Assembly: GCA_948470475.1 (NCBI GenBank)
Contig: OX419340.1
Span: 24,555,067-24,619,066 of the forward strand
Length of the DNA: 64,000 bases
Direction of reading: 5' to 3'
Origin: Galaxea fascicularis
Lineage: Eukaryota; Cnidaria; Anthozoa; Scleractinia; Euphylliidae
A model generated the notes under the pieces. That model had not been told where the DNA came from. It did not search any database and saw nothing but the letters and a program-made list of their open reading frames with translations. Each line of letters opens with the position of its first letter. Within the stretch, counting starts at the first letter, position 1. The position numbers and the translations under genes are program-made. Shown piece by piece: positions 20,310 to 33,200 of this stretch.

Positions 20310-23300
20310 ATAACAAGTATTAAGCAAGTTTTCAATCATACATTTATTGCAGGACAATTCTATCGGGGCTACCCCAGTGGCGCAAAGTACGCCAGCTTCC
20401 GTGTATTTTGGTTCCAACGTCCAGACGCCAGGGGGTAGCTTGTATCTGCCTTCAGAGTCCAGCCCGAATGTAACATCTACACCTCTGACCAAACTGGACG
20501 AATTCTTAGACAGCAGGGATGTTAGCCGGTCACGCATACTTTAACTGTTTCATGGGATGAAGCGGGTGAAAGAACGCGTCGTCGCCATCTTCGTAAGACA
20601 CAACAAGCAGTAGGCGCTGTCTTGGAGGAAGTTGCGCCAAAACAATCAGAAAAGTTGAGGTATTCTCTTGTTCCATCTTTGAATCAACAATTCTCCACTG
20701 ACAGTAAAAGCGTGGATGAGAATGTGGATAACGTGCTCATGAAAGCTCTGACAGAGCGCTACAGTAATGTGAACACTTGAGACACCCGGCGACAGATTCT
20801 TTCGGTAATGGCAGACAAGGTCAGTATTCAAACTCTGAAGAAATGGATACCCGATCTTGCTAGATACAGATTCAGTACTGCAAGAAAGCATACAATGCTT
20901 CACGGGAGATGTGTTCCACCACCACAGTTATCCCAAACAAATATTCGACCACTTCTTAGATTTCATTACTAGTCCTCACGTTATCCAGGATTTGCCATTC
21001 GGTGAGAAGACCATCACATTGTCAACAAATGAGGTTGTGATAGTCCCCAACGTTATCCGTATGTTAATCCCAGAGTCCATTGTAAAGCAATACCTTGCAT
21101 GTGTAGAGGAATCACATTTTAGCCCTCTCAGCTGCAGGATTCTGTTAAACATCCTTTCTGTTTGCGCAGCCTCTGCAAGAAAGTCGTTACAAGGTCTAGA
21201 CCATATCAGTTCTGCAGGAGCTCAGGCCGTTGAAGAACTCACTGATGTAGCAAAACGGGAGACCATCTAATGGGAATGACCTGGGCTAAAGAACAGCGAG
21301 AACGCCTCATGTCTGCTAAGCGCTACCTGAAAAGTGACTACAAGGTAAGACGGTATTAAATAAGGTGTACTCAAAAACCTGAAATTTTGATTTATAGGCT
21401 TCTTCTGACCCCTAAAACCATCCAATTGGCCACTGTATCAGACACTGTATTATTTTGGCATGATTTCTGACAAAGCCATAGGGTGAGGGGCTCGTATGAG
21501 ACCAAACGAAATTAGACAATGCAGGCTGCAACAACATCGTTCCCAGGGCTTTTCCCTTAGAGATTGAAAAGCCCTGGAAACGAGGTTGAGGCTGAAACTA
21601 AGTTAGATCTTTGACAACGCCCATCAACCTCTGACTCTTTAAAAGATCACCCCAGAAATACAATTAATCAGTAGGTAAAAACGATAAATGATCATCTAGT
21701 CCTGAGCTTGTCCTAAGTTTGTGAGAAAGAGGGGATCAAGATGCGATACTCCAACTGCTATTTATGAATAACATGCATATGAATATAAAACATGACAGGT
21801 GCTTGTGTCCAAAGAATCATGTGTCGCAGTCCACTGCCGGCAATACGCCTTAAGTGACCCCATAGATCTGGCCAGGTTCTTTGTGACCACCAACATACAG
21901 ATCAATGCAACCGCTGTGATGAGATGGGAGAAGCTCTTTTGGACATCAAAAATGCTCTCGCAATGATGACAGAAGAGAATATCGGCGCAGACGCTAAGGA
22001 CGAATTAAGCTTTACTGCTGACCAAGCAATCTCCAACATTCAAGCCTGGAAAGCTCATCTTTTACGCAGCCTCAATCAGGATCAGGCGCGGCGTGATGTT
22101 ATAGACGGGCTAGATGAATCAAGTGTACTTCTGGTTGAAGACTGGGCAATGAAGTTCTTGCCGCGCAAGTACCGTGAAAGCCAGCACGACTGCTTCAGCA
22201 AACGTGGCCTTTCTTGGCACGTTACTGTGGCTGCGCGTAAGATGGTGGCTACTCAGCAACTACAGATAATGATGTTTGTTCCGGCATATAATCCAATCGT
22301 GTAGCCAAGCCAGCAACTCTGTGTTAGCGATCATGGAAGATGTCATCGGTAAACTTAAGGCAATAATGCCAACTCTGAAAACCGTCATTTACAGACAAGA
22401 CAACGCTGGATGTTACCGAACCGGAGCAACGATAATCGGTGCCTCGAAAGCCAGCCAATAGCACGGAATAACAGTAAAACGACTTGACTTCTCAGACCCC
22501 CAAGCTGGAAAAGGTGCATACGACAGGAAGGCGGCAATCAGCAAGGCCCATATGAGAATTCACCTCAATGAGGGTAATGACATCGAGAATGCTGCTCAAA
22601 TGGTTGACGCTATGAGATCATCGGGAGGTGTACCCGGTCTTCACGTCACATTGTGCAAAATGGCAAACCCAAGAACCTCTGCCAATGTCAAGTATGATGA
22701 CGTGAGCGGGGTGTCGAACGTCGAGTATGGCGAAGATTGTATTACAACATGGAAGGCATATGGGATTGGACCTGGTAAGACCGTCAAACTAAGCAACAGG
22801 GGCAACAACGAAACTCCAATTCCAAGGCTATCTAGATGCGAGGAAGACGTAGTGGTAGATAAGTTTACCTCCCTCCAGTCTCCATCGGCCAAACCTGAGA
22901 CGATGTCAACTTCGGACGAGTCACCAGATGATACAGCTTCTTCCCAGTTATTTTTCTGCCCTGAAGAGGGCTGCATCAAGTCCTACCAGCGGTTTGCTGC
23001 TTTACAAAATCACTTAGATCTCGGAAAGCACGATCGCAAACTGGAACGTGAGACCCTTGCTGGACAAAGCTGTTCATAGCTATGCAGCTAGACTGGAAAA
23101 GCAAACTGCAAGTGTTCCACAGCTGCAGCAGCGCGCAGAAAGTTGTAGAGCACCAAATCGCTCTTTGATTCCGATGGGATGGGCCCTCAATACCAGCCAA
23201 GCGTCAAGAGCGCGATTTACCGACAAGCAAAAGAACTATCTACTGAGCAAGTTCCTTATCGGAGAGCAAACAGGCCATAAATTCAACGCTTCTTCAGTTG

Positions 23301-24476
23301 CCCGCTCAATGATGAGCGCAAGAGATGGAAATGGTGACTATTGCTCCAGTGATTTGGGGAAACGTCAGTTCACAAACTGATGTTTATTAAAATTGTTGAA
23401 AACTCTATACACACCGTGAGAACTAAAATTAAAGATACAAATAAATTACAAGTTAGCTTGCGAAAATAACAGGATATAAGTACATTTCACATGCTTAAAA
23501 GTTACAAAGGTAAAAAGAGAAAACTTAAGATCGATTTACAAATAACGGTAAAACAATGTCGTATACAACTTGACCATCTAAAACCTTAAGTTTAAATTTA
23601 CAATTCATAAGCGATAAAATTGAACGTAAGTGACTAAAGATACAAACCGCTTATGTAAGCAAACTAAATTAGCGTAAAAATAATTACCTTGGTGCTGCCT
23701 TAGTCACCAGAACAATGATAAACTTGGAGAAACTTCTTAACTTGATGTGAATTAACAGATCTTGCATCAACTTATCTTGCTGACGGAAAAAACTAATCCT
23801 TTATGACTTTAGTTGGGTGTCGTGGCGCTACGCGTGTGCTTTCGCGACACCACGGAACTTACTAGAAAGATCTAGAAACACAAGTAGCGCACGGACGAAA
23901 CAAAGACGTATGAAAAAAAACTTAAATGACTGAATACACGTTCAAAGAAACTTGCAACAACTAAACTAGTACTCTTAAGGCCAAAAGTATTGCAACTGAA
24001 CGTAAACCAGCTTAAATAAGAAAGTGGTGAAAACTTACGCAATGTTACGCGTGCAAAATTTGTTTCAGAAGCGCGCGCCGCTTCAAGTGTCGTACATCGA
24101 GCGCGCGCGACTTAACTGCTTTCGCTACAGTGACCGCTTGTTTACCAGCAACGAATTCTTGACTGGTCAGCAGATTGCGAGCTACTTTGCCCGTCTGGCA
24201 TTTAAGCGTGAGCTCCAAAGCAGCCACTCCTCCCAAAGTGAGTCCGATTATGAAATCGCATAAGCCGAAATGGTTTTGAGCGACTTGATGGTAAAAGTTC
24301 TTGAAAACGCCCAACCTCTCCATCCCAGCAGCTTCGAACACTACAAGTTATGTGAACTGATGGCTCAAGCCAAACTGTCAACATTCGCGATTTCAATGTT
24401 TAAAAAAATATGCGATTACTTTGAAATCCCCACTGGTGATATAAAGGGAAGAAAGAAAGCCCCCTACCTGATTTGA
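20310..24476 (+). pseudogene. Decayed transposon-type gene with C2H2 finger
   Basis: Plus-strand blocks in changing frames together resemble a multi-exon mobile-element gene found in many copies in aquatic invertebrates. In order: FLDSRDVSRSR and WDEAGERTRRRHLRK (20.5-20.6 kb); CFTGDVFHHHSYPKQ (20.9 kb); a block ending KRYLKSDYK at a GTAAG donor (21343); QYALSDPIDLARF after the intron; EDWAMKFLPRKYRESQHDCF; YRQDNAGCYRTGATI; RLDFSDPQAGKGAYDRKAA, which looks like a DDE-type catalytic core; a C2H2 finger CPEEGCIKSYQRFAALQNHL; SKFLIGEQTG; and, after another gap, LFTSNEFLTGQQIASYFARL (24.1 kb) and LSTFAISMFKKICDYF. Several frameshifts and stops show that it is dead. Transposase class not determined. 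Confidence 0.65.
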
Positions 24477-25503
24477 ATTGTTAAAGAAGTGTAGCTGTTG
24501 TTCATCATGAGTATCTTTCTCCTTTTGTATAACTGGCAGTAACGTGTACAGAATTTTAAAGCATAAACACGGCATAAACATGGCTGTAAAATACCGATAA
24601 TATATAAACGCTGTCACGCTGCAGCGCTGCTGACTCACAGAAGGTGTTTTTTTCTTCTTGCACTTTAAGCACTTGCGGCTAATTGGAGACTTGTCACCAT
24701 CTCCTGTGTCAATTCAGACTCAATTTGGGCCCGGTGAAAGTATTTGCACGAAATTACATTATTTTATTATGTCAGTCTTCTTCCGACAGTTAACTTCCTA
24801 TCTTTCAACTTGAAAATGAAGTCATAACGACTCCGAAACTTCGTTCGTTCTTATCGCTAATTTCTACGTGCTTGTAAAATAGAAAAGGTATGGAAAGATG
24901 CCAGTGACAAGCTCCCTCTTCCCTTCCCCCCATCCCCACGCCTCTATATATTGCCCATTGCAAAAGGCCTTATCTAGGTAAGGCCTACCTGTATACCATC
25001 GAAATGTTCCGGTTATATTAACTTATCAACTTCAGTATCAACGTTACTTACGTCCACACACGGTATTTTTTGAGTAAAATGGAAGTGTTCCCATCGAAAA
25101 GGATCGGCGAAATAAATTTGTTGTAGTATTAGCAAGTGTTTTCTGGTCTTCATGGGTGTGTGTGAGCCATTTATCAAGGAGCGTCATGGACTGACGTTAC
25201 CCTGACTTGAGGTCGTGACCCTTGACCGAATGAGCCGTGAAGTTACTTTCTGTTAAACACAATATGGATTGAGCATAAAATGGACAACAGCTGTCAATAG
25301 CTGGACGGCATGGTAAAGTAAGTCATCCTTTTTAAGCTGTGAAGTAGAGTTTCGTGCAATACCTGCGTTTTCGGCTTAAATACGTGTTTGCGCGTGAAAA
25401 TCGAGAAAACGGGAATATGCTAAAGAGATAAAGAGTGCTTACCATTTGAATGGAATTTTCGATAGTTTTTTTCTGTACAAATGGAATTGCACTTTTTGGG
25501 TGG
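24477..25503. other. Gap with no supported gene
   Basis: Mixed AT-rich sequence with a pyrimidine-rich tract near 24910-24950. Only chance frames. Confidence 0.55.
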
Positions 25504-25658
25504 TGTAGCAGCTCTCGTAAGGTCTCAGGAGATTGGCTTGCTACCCTTCTGGTGAACAAAAGAACAAACAACACAAACAATGGACCCTATCCCTAAAACA
25601 ATAGAGGTGCTACACTATGCCTGCCAATGAAATTTAGAGCCTTACGAGAGCTGCTACA
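25504..25658. repeat. Foldback repeat with 19-bp perfect arms
   Basis: TGTAGCAGCTCTCGTAAGG at 25504-25522 is the exact reverse complement of 25640-25658. GCACTTTTT lies outside each arm in mirrored order, so the inverted structure probably extends further with imperfections. Confidence 0.7.
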
Positions 25659-27113
25659 GTACTGCACTTTTTCGCATTAAGGAAACGGAACGGATTGAAC
25701 CGTATCATTTGATCGGAAGTTTCGGATGCCAGTGAGCCGGGGTCTGGGTAGCTATCAACAAGAAACATGGCGGCTGAACTTCCCGTGGTGTTAAGGTGGA
25801 TTTCCACTGTCGCGTAATGTTTACGTACGTACGGATCTCTCTCCTCCGCAGAAGCTCCTGCTGACAATAATAAATTAATAAGCGCGCGGGCGACGATGAG
25901 AAGAGGTAAAAGGCGGGAGACTCTGCCATATAATATTTCCAAGATGGCGCCTGATTTCCGAGAAAGACTGGACCCAGGTATCATTTCAGTTGAATGCATG
26001 TGTAAACGAAACGGCCGAACATACAGTACGACAACAAAAACAAGTGTTCTCACTTCCTTGTGGGGGCAAAATGTGAGAGGTTTGCTGTAATTTTTTGCAA
26101 AATCACGGCCTGGTAAAGTTTTTCGCCGAGAGAGACGAAATCAATCAACATTTTCGAAACATAGATCGAAACACCTCGACGAGTGTTGATCTTGTGAGAT
26201 GCAAGGCATACACTTTTTGAGGATTTTCACGGCAAGTTCAATGAATGGTTCGGTAGACTTCGACTGCAAACTGTTCAGTAACCCTTTTTATCGTCTTAAC
26301 AGGGACACGAAACCTAAGCACTGACAATTTCCGGGAAATCCGGCCAAACCGAGAAAATGGAAATACCTCGAAAAGTATAACCTTTTTTCCCGAAAAATTT
26401 CCACCGGGAAGAACTGTTCCATTTGAATCCTCCCCGGAATTTCCGAAAATTCCATTCAAATGGTAAACGCTCAAAGTTTTTATGAAACTACGCAGATTTC
26501 GATTGTGTTTTTTAAAGTGCTCGCTTAAAAACCCAGACCGATTTTTATATGTTGTGTAAGGAGAGCATTTAGACACACCATAAACTTAAAACGAACTCCA
26601 TTGAACTCTGGCCACATATTGAAAAGTCGGTTTGTAACTATAAGTTGAAACTCGATTTGGCATGATTTGGGGAGACTGCGGTAAAACCCTATCAAAGATT
26701 GTGCTTTCTCGAAGCAAGAAGCATCATCTACAACTAAAAAGTAGGCATGAATAAAGTGCCGAGTCCTCCTCCTTTTAAATTAGTTAGTTTTTTCTGATGA
26801 TTTGGCCTTTACTGCTTACAGAAAGACATTTACGCGAATGCCAATTTATGCTAATTATTCTGCTATTTTTCGCCAGCAGGAGAGCGAAAATCCGGTCGTA
26901 TTTTTAGAAAGTAACCCCGAAACCTTTGGAAACTCGTTAGTACCTCTTTAGAAATTGAGAATAAAAATTGGTCTCATTTTTGACCGTGGCCGCGATTTTG
27001 TAATTTTGCTTGATATTTCTGCGCATTCACTCTTAACATGTTTACTTTTTTTCTTACAATTTCGCACGCATTTAAAATCACCTAGGTTCGCGCGCTTCCC
27101 CACGTTCGTAGAG
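25659..27113. other. Gap upstream of the coiled-coil gene, with dispersed repeats
   Basis: A 139-codon minus frame (25634-26053) looks repeat-derived. A string around 26380-26470 (CCGGAATTTCCGAAAATTCC) resembles sequence near 25440 and near 3430, marking a dispersed family. No exon seen. Confidence 0.45.
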
Positions 27114-27121
27114 TGACGTCA
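27114..27121. promoter_or_regulatory. Perfect CRE-type palindrome TGACGTCA
   Basis: Eight-base CREB/ATF consensus, 94 bp before the first ATG of the coiled-coil gene, in a locally CG-rich patch (CGCGCGCTTCCCCACGTTCG). Position and exact match suit a promoter element. Chance occurrence remains possible. Confidence 0.4.
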
Positions 27122-27214
27122 TAATCAGTTGCCATGGATGTTGCAATAACAGCTACGTTTACAATGGAAAATAATTGGTTTCGCTGTTGAGCGTTTAGTC
27201 TAGCACATGTAAAA

Positions 27215-30200
27215 ATGGATCGAAAATGGATATCGAAAACTACGAGTGGTGTATTCAGTTACTTGTATAATCAGATCACTGGTGAAGATGAGAGCGTGAG
27301 AACAAACAGTTCACGGAGTGCGCTCTCCAAAGGAATGTGGGTGACAGATCTTCCTACAAACAACTACGAACCTCTTGAGGCTTCGCATGGCGCAAGGGCC
27401 ATAGCTAAAAAGGTGCGATTTATTTTTCATTAATTTTTTTTACCGGCTGTACTGAAGTAAGGATTTGACGTAAGAACTAGGACTTCGGGTTTGTGGTCTG
27501 AGAGCTCGGTTCGCGTGAAATTAAAGTACAGTTAAGTAGGTGTTATAGATGAAACTCTGGGAAAATGGGGTGAACTGAGATCAAAAGAAAGAAAGAAAGA
27601 AAAAGCTATACATATAAATCAGTTGTCCGCTAACGCGATCAGGGGCACCTTGTTGCGGACTATCTGGCCATCGCCTCTTATTAAATTATTCCCTTAAACA
27701 TATAGCCACTGTAGCACAACTCAGCACTCTACGTTTTGTCACCTTAACACTCAACCCGTACGGTATAAACAAAACTTCGTCCCAGAATGGTTCTTATAAA
27801 GGAAAAATGACAAAAAGATATTAAGGATAAGACGGCAAAAAGCTTGGAACAATACAGGAAACATGCGGCTAAAATACAAACGTACCTTATCGGTGACTCT
27901 ACGTACGACACCAAAAAAAACTAACAGCAGCGAAAAACATAAAACTAAACAACCTGACTTAAAACCTATAAACAAAGAGGCGAAAATGAAAAACCTGCAC
28001 AAAATAGATTGCCTTTTAAGAACTAAGACAAACAAAAGAGGTGTGAGGGTACATGGACATGAAAGCGTTACGTAAGGAAACAAAGAAAAAACAATTGAAA
28101 GTGTTGAACAGTTACGCAACCACCTTCAAATCCAGTATTTTCCAATTTTCCATATTTTCAACATTCCCACCAACAATTCTTCTTACTTCCAAACATCCTC
28201 AAACATTTACTGCACCAAGGATTCCAACCTGATAAATCCATTTTTCGATTGAACGACTAAATCTTGGCGAGATATTCAAGGAAAAGTACTGAAATGTACG
28301 GAAAACACCGCATTTACTTGTACCTCCAACTTAAGAAATGTCTAAAATCGATTGATTCCTACAAAGTGGATCATGAAGCGAGATCTTAACTCCAAGAAAG
28401 TATCAATAACAGAGAGTAAAACGCTGAGCTGGCTTACTTTCGGTTCAACACCAATTTTAAGAGCCGCAGAGTTTGATACAACAAGAGATTTATTTTCTCC
28501 ACCATGTTTCATCGTGATTTTTTTTTTTTTCCATATCTGTCAAGATTAAAATCGTACTTGAAGGTTCATAACGCACAAGACATTTAACTGGATTTTAGTT
28601 TAGGCGGCAAATGTATACGACGTATATATTAAGTGACACGAGATCCTTCCTCCTTGTTTTTAGCCTTCACGCATATACGATCGTCTAGAGACCAAATATG
28701 TAACACAGACCTCACGAGTTGTGTCCAGAACTGTTCCTCAGACGCCTTGCCATATGACATTTTTTATTTCAGTATAAGAGAGAGCAAGATCTGGAAGAGA
28801 AGATCGCTTCACTCAGGGAACAGTGTAACGGTGAGTTTTTCACACTATCCGTTCTGGATAGAAACGAAACAGCGGTTTTAATTCAAGGCAAACGAACTGA
28901 ACATAGTAAACACTAATGTAAGTTTGGGAGATCAAAGAAACAGGTAAGCCATCCATCTTAGCGGAGGATGAAGGATACTTGACTTTCGGCAGTTTCTTAG
29001 TTTCAGGTATTAAAAGGCTTTTGTCGGATCGTAAAAGTAATGGGACTATATTCATGAAATGGCCGTACCCTCTTCCTGTTGGATGAAAATGTCATCATAG
29101 ACATCTTCTAATTACGCTGTAAAACTCATCGCAAACTCTTCTAGGTCCGCAGTTCTGTAAGTCGTGCAAGGTCCTTAACCAGTGGCGTGGCATTTTCTCA
29201 GTGAGAAACTTGCACGATAGGTTCACATAATTACATGTTTATTTTTCACCCTGTGTTCTCAGCTAAAAACAAGGAAATAGTTTGTCTTCAAGACAAGCTG
29301 TCTGAGTTACAAAAGAATGGAGAGAAAAAGGCCAGTGACTTGGCAAAGAAACTGGAAGATAAAGAACACCTAATGAAAAAAGCAAAGAAGTTTGTTTCTG
29401 TTACAAAGGGGAAATTACTGAAAAAAGAAGCAGAGGTTGAAGAGCTTAGCAACGAGCTGCAGTCATTCAAAGGTGAAGGTCTTTATTTTCTTAACCTGAC
29501 TGGCTGGCTGACAGACCGTGACTGGCTGACTGACGGGATGACCGACTGAGTGACTGAGTGACTGGCTGACTGACTGACTGACTGACTGACTGACTGCAGA
29601 CGTGCTGACTTGTTGTCTGGCTGGTTGGATGACTTACTGACTGACTGGCTGGCTGGCTGACAGACGGAGTGACGGGATAGCTGGCTGACTGACTCGACCA
29701 ACTGACTGACTGACTGACTGACTAGCTGAGTGGCTGGCCGGCTCGCCGGATGACTGACTGACTGACTGACTGATTGACTCACTGACTTACTGACTCACTG
29801 ACTCACTGACTGGCTGCCTGACTGGCTGGATGGTTGACTGACTGAGTGATTGACCAATTGACTGACTGGCTGACTGACTGGGTGGCTACCTGACGTACTG
29901 ACTACCTAGCTGGCTGACTGACTGACTGACTGACTGACTGGCTGACTGACTGAATGACTGACTGTTTGACTGACAAACTGGGTGACTGCCTGACGTATTG
30001 AATAACTATCTGGCTGACTGACTGACTGACTGACTGACTGACTGACTGACTGACTGACTGACTGACTGATTGACTGGCTGGCTGGCTGGCTGACTGGCGG
30101 ACTGACTGAATGACTGACTGTTTGACTGACAAACTGGGTAGCTGCCTGACGTATCCAATAACTAGCTGGCTGACTGACTGACTGACTGACTTACTGACTA

Positions 30201-33200
30201 ACTGATGGACGTTCAGCTTGATCACATTGGCTCAACGCGTACATTATATATAAAGGGATCAATAGTACACCAATAATTTCACACGCCTCAGTCAAGTTAA
30301 ATCAAACAAGTCAGACAGTGTTTTGAATGAACTGCTCCTCTTCTATTAGTTTAGTTTTTGTCACCTTTTCAGAGCGCGAAAGGGAATTCAACTTGACAAA
30401 GGTCTCCCTTGAGGATCACGTCAAAAATGTGCAGGAGAGGTTGGACGAGAAACTCAAACAGCTTCAGGAAAAAGATAAAGAGTGGAAGCAGGAGAAGGGA
30501 AACCAGCTAATGGAGATTAATACACTGGAGAGAAAATTGAGTTCCAGCACTGATGACTTAAAGAATGCTGTTTGCGAAAACAATAAGATAAAACGCATCC
30601 TGAGCAGGTCCAAAGGTAGGCATTTTCAGTGTCTCAAGGATTAAAAATAAGCTTTGCAAGATAAAATAATGAAAGGAAACTGGGTGATATCTATATCAAC
30701 TGAGTAAATAAAATTTTAAACTGGAATTTTCTCATGCAACTAAGGTTTGCTTCTTATTTTAGAACGTGAAGAAGAACTGACCAAGTTAAATGCTTCTCTA
30801 GACGATCACGGTAAGGAATTACAGGAGAAGCTGAGGAAGGTAAACTGCCAACTGCTAGAAAAAGAGAAAGTGTGCAACGAGGAGAAGAGGAATCTGTCAC
30901 TCGAGACTGTTGAACTGAAGGACAAATTGTGTTCCACTAAAGCTGAGCTGGAGAGTGCTGTTTCCAACAACAAAGAAATGACAGAAATGCTGAACAAATG
31001 TCAAGGTAGGAGAGCTTAGTATTATGGTTGTACGCATAGGTCACTTTAAACCTAAGGAAATGCTGGCAGAAATGCTGAACAAATGTCAAGGTGTACGCAT
31101 AAGTCGTTTAAATCTAAGCAAAAGGCAGAAATGTTAAACAGCTGTCAAGGAAAGAGGGATTATCGGGACAGCGGCTCGGATGTTCGAGTGGGGGGGGGGC
31201 TACTGCGAACGCGAAAGCGTGAGCCAACTAGGGGGCTCCGGAGGCATTCTCCCCCGGGAAAATTTGAAATTTAAGTCTTCTGAAATGGCTAGAAACGGAT
31301 CATTTTTCGTCTGTTTAGAAACAAACCTAACGACAAACTGCCTCATCCGGTCGTGTTTGTACGAGAAAACCCTCAAAAAACTAAATTGGATCGAGAACGA
31401 CAAACCTGAAAAAGGCAGCGTCTCCTAAGATGTCCGTATATTTGACATAAAATAATGTAATGTACTTTTTTGTAAAATACAGACCTGGTTTACTTAAGTA
31501 AAAAGATATGGTGATTTGATCTGCCAAAAAAGGGGGGGAACTTTAGCCCCCTCAGCCCCACCCCCTGCGCGGTCCCTGGCTTAGTGTTATAGATGTAGGC
31601 ATAAGTCAGTTTACACCTTAAACCTGCCTGAGAGAAATCTAGGACAAAATAAAGTCAGAAACTGAATGGTATTTCTTAGAATTTTAAAAGCTCTATTATA
31701 ATGTAAAAAGGATAGGATTTCAATTATTCATAAGCGGTGGAAGACTTCATACATATATTGCAGTGGACGAATTTTACAAGATATTGGCCCAACTGAAAAA
31801 GTTAGTCAGCAAGGCCACAATTTCAGTGTGCTGTTTGCCAAATCTGATATGATAGCTTTGCTGTAAAACTCTGCAAGTAGATGAAAAATAGAATGTGGCT
31901 AAGCGAGGAAACACTCCAAAAGACTGCCAGGTGACAAACGATGTATTGCACTGGAAAAGCCATAATATATCGTAATGTTTATTTTTTTAACTGAGAAGAT
32001 AATATTTACAGTTGTGAATGATAGAATAATAGTAAACTGTTTTTAGTAATTCAACTTTCTGTTTTGGGTAATTGACGATTAAATGTCTGCCCGTCCAAAA
32101 AAAACCTCTTTCAAGATTTTGGACTGACAGAGTTGGTCAGCAAAAGCTACAATTTCATTTTTGCCGTTTTGTCAAATCTGAAATTATAGCCATGCTGAAC
32201 AGCTTTGGAGACACTAAGGAAGGTGGAATGTCAAGTCAGTAACCGAGGAAAGGACCTAGATGCTTGTAAAGTTATTCGGAAATAACGTGCTAAATATATA
32301 AAACTGTGCGTTTAATTGGAGCGAACTTCTTCTGTAGTTGCAAAAAAAAACAGATAGTGGGTCAAGTTTGTCAGAATTTATAATTATCCGCTTGCATAAA
32401 AAGTATATCTTTTTTAAAAACTTTTGTTTTTATTCACCATTTCTCATCATGCACTACAGTTCAGTGCGGCTGTCTATCCGCCCTTTGGTCACTTTGGTAA
32501 CTGCTTATAACTGCAATACTCTCGAGTTAGGGAGGTAAGAAAGGAGAGGTGAGTGGGGTAGAGATTAATATGCAGTGCAATTAATTACCCCCCCCCCCTC
32601 CTCTCCCCCGTTTTGGGCCATAAAATGAGGCCAAAAATCCTACTGTACGTTGGTTAAGAGGGTAATGATAATGGAAAACGATCAGATGCTAGTGATGTGA
32701 TCGTAATTTAATTATCTTAGCGATATTGTCCATTTGATTTCAGAGCGTGAACAGAAGTTGAAAATGACAAACGTCTCGCTGGAGGATTGCGCTAAAACAT
32801 TGCAAAAGAGGTTGGACGAGATGAGCAACACACTACGGGAAAAAGAGAGAACCTGCAATGAAGAGAAGGAAACCCTGTCATGCGAGATGAATGCACTGGA
32901 AAACAAATTAAGTGCTACCAATGATGAATTGCGCACGGCACTTTCTAAAAACGATGAAAACACCGCTTTGCTGAAGAGTTATAGGGGTAAGTCAAGTGGT
33001 AAAAGTGAGGCTCAAATTCATATATCTTATTAACCAAACGCGAGGGCCGTACTGGGAGAATATCGGCCCGAGGTCTTGACAGTACGGACCTCGCTGCGCT
33101 CGGTCCGTCCAAAAAAGACCAAGGGCCGATATTCTCCCAGTACGGTCCCGAGCAAGCTTGGTCAATAAGAGATTTATTACACGACTGAAGACAACGCGGG

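Noticed and set aside
25634..26053. 139-codon minus-strand gene
   Set aside because: No domain, no splice support, and it overlaps repeat-like sequence with a foldback arm.
27125..27155. RFX X-box before the coiled-coil gene (GTTGCCATGG)
   Set aside because: Only the left half-site fits; the right half does not match the consensus, so a ciliary-gene reading is not supported.
29498..30206. Possible CRISPR-like array or Ser/Gln/Val-repeat protein
   Set aside because: It is a plain tetranucleotide array with no spacers; the SQSVSQSV frames are its translation in reverse.
31180..31428. Extra exon of the coiled-coil gene
   Set aside because: No acceptor/donor pair keeps the frame, and the sequence is G/C-run repeat rather than coiled coil.
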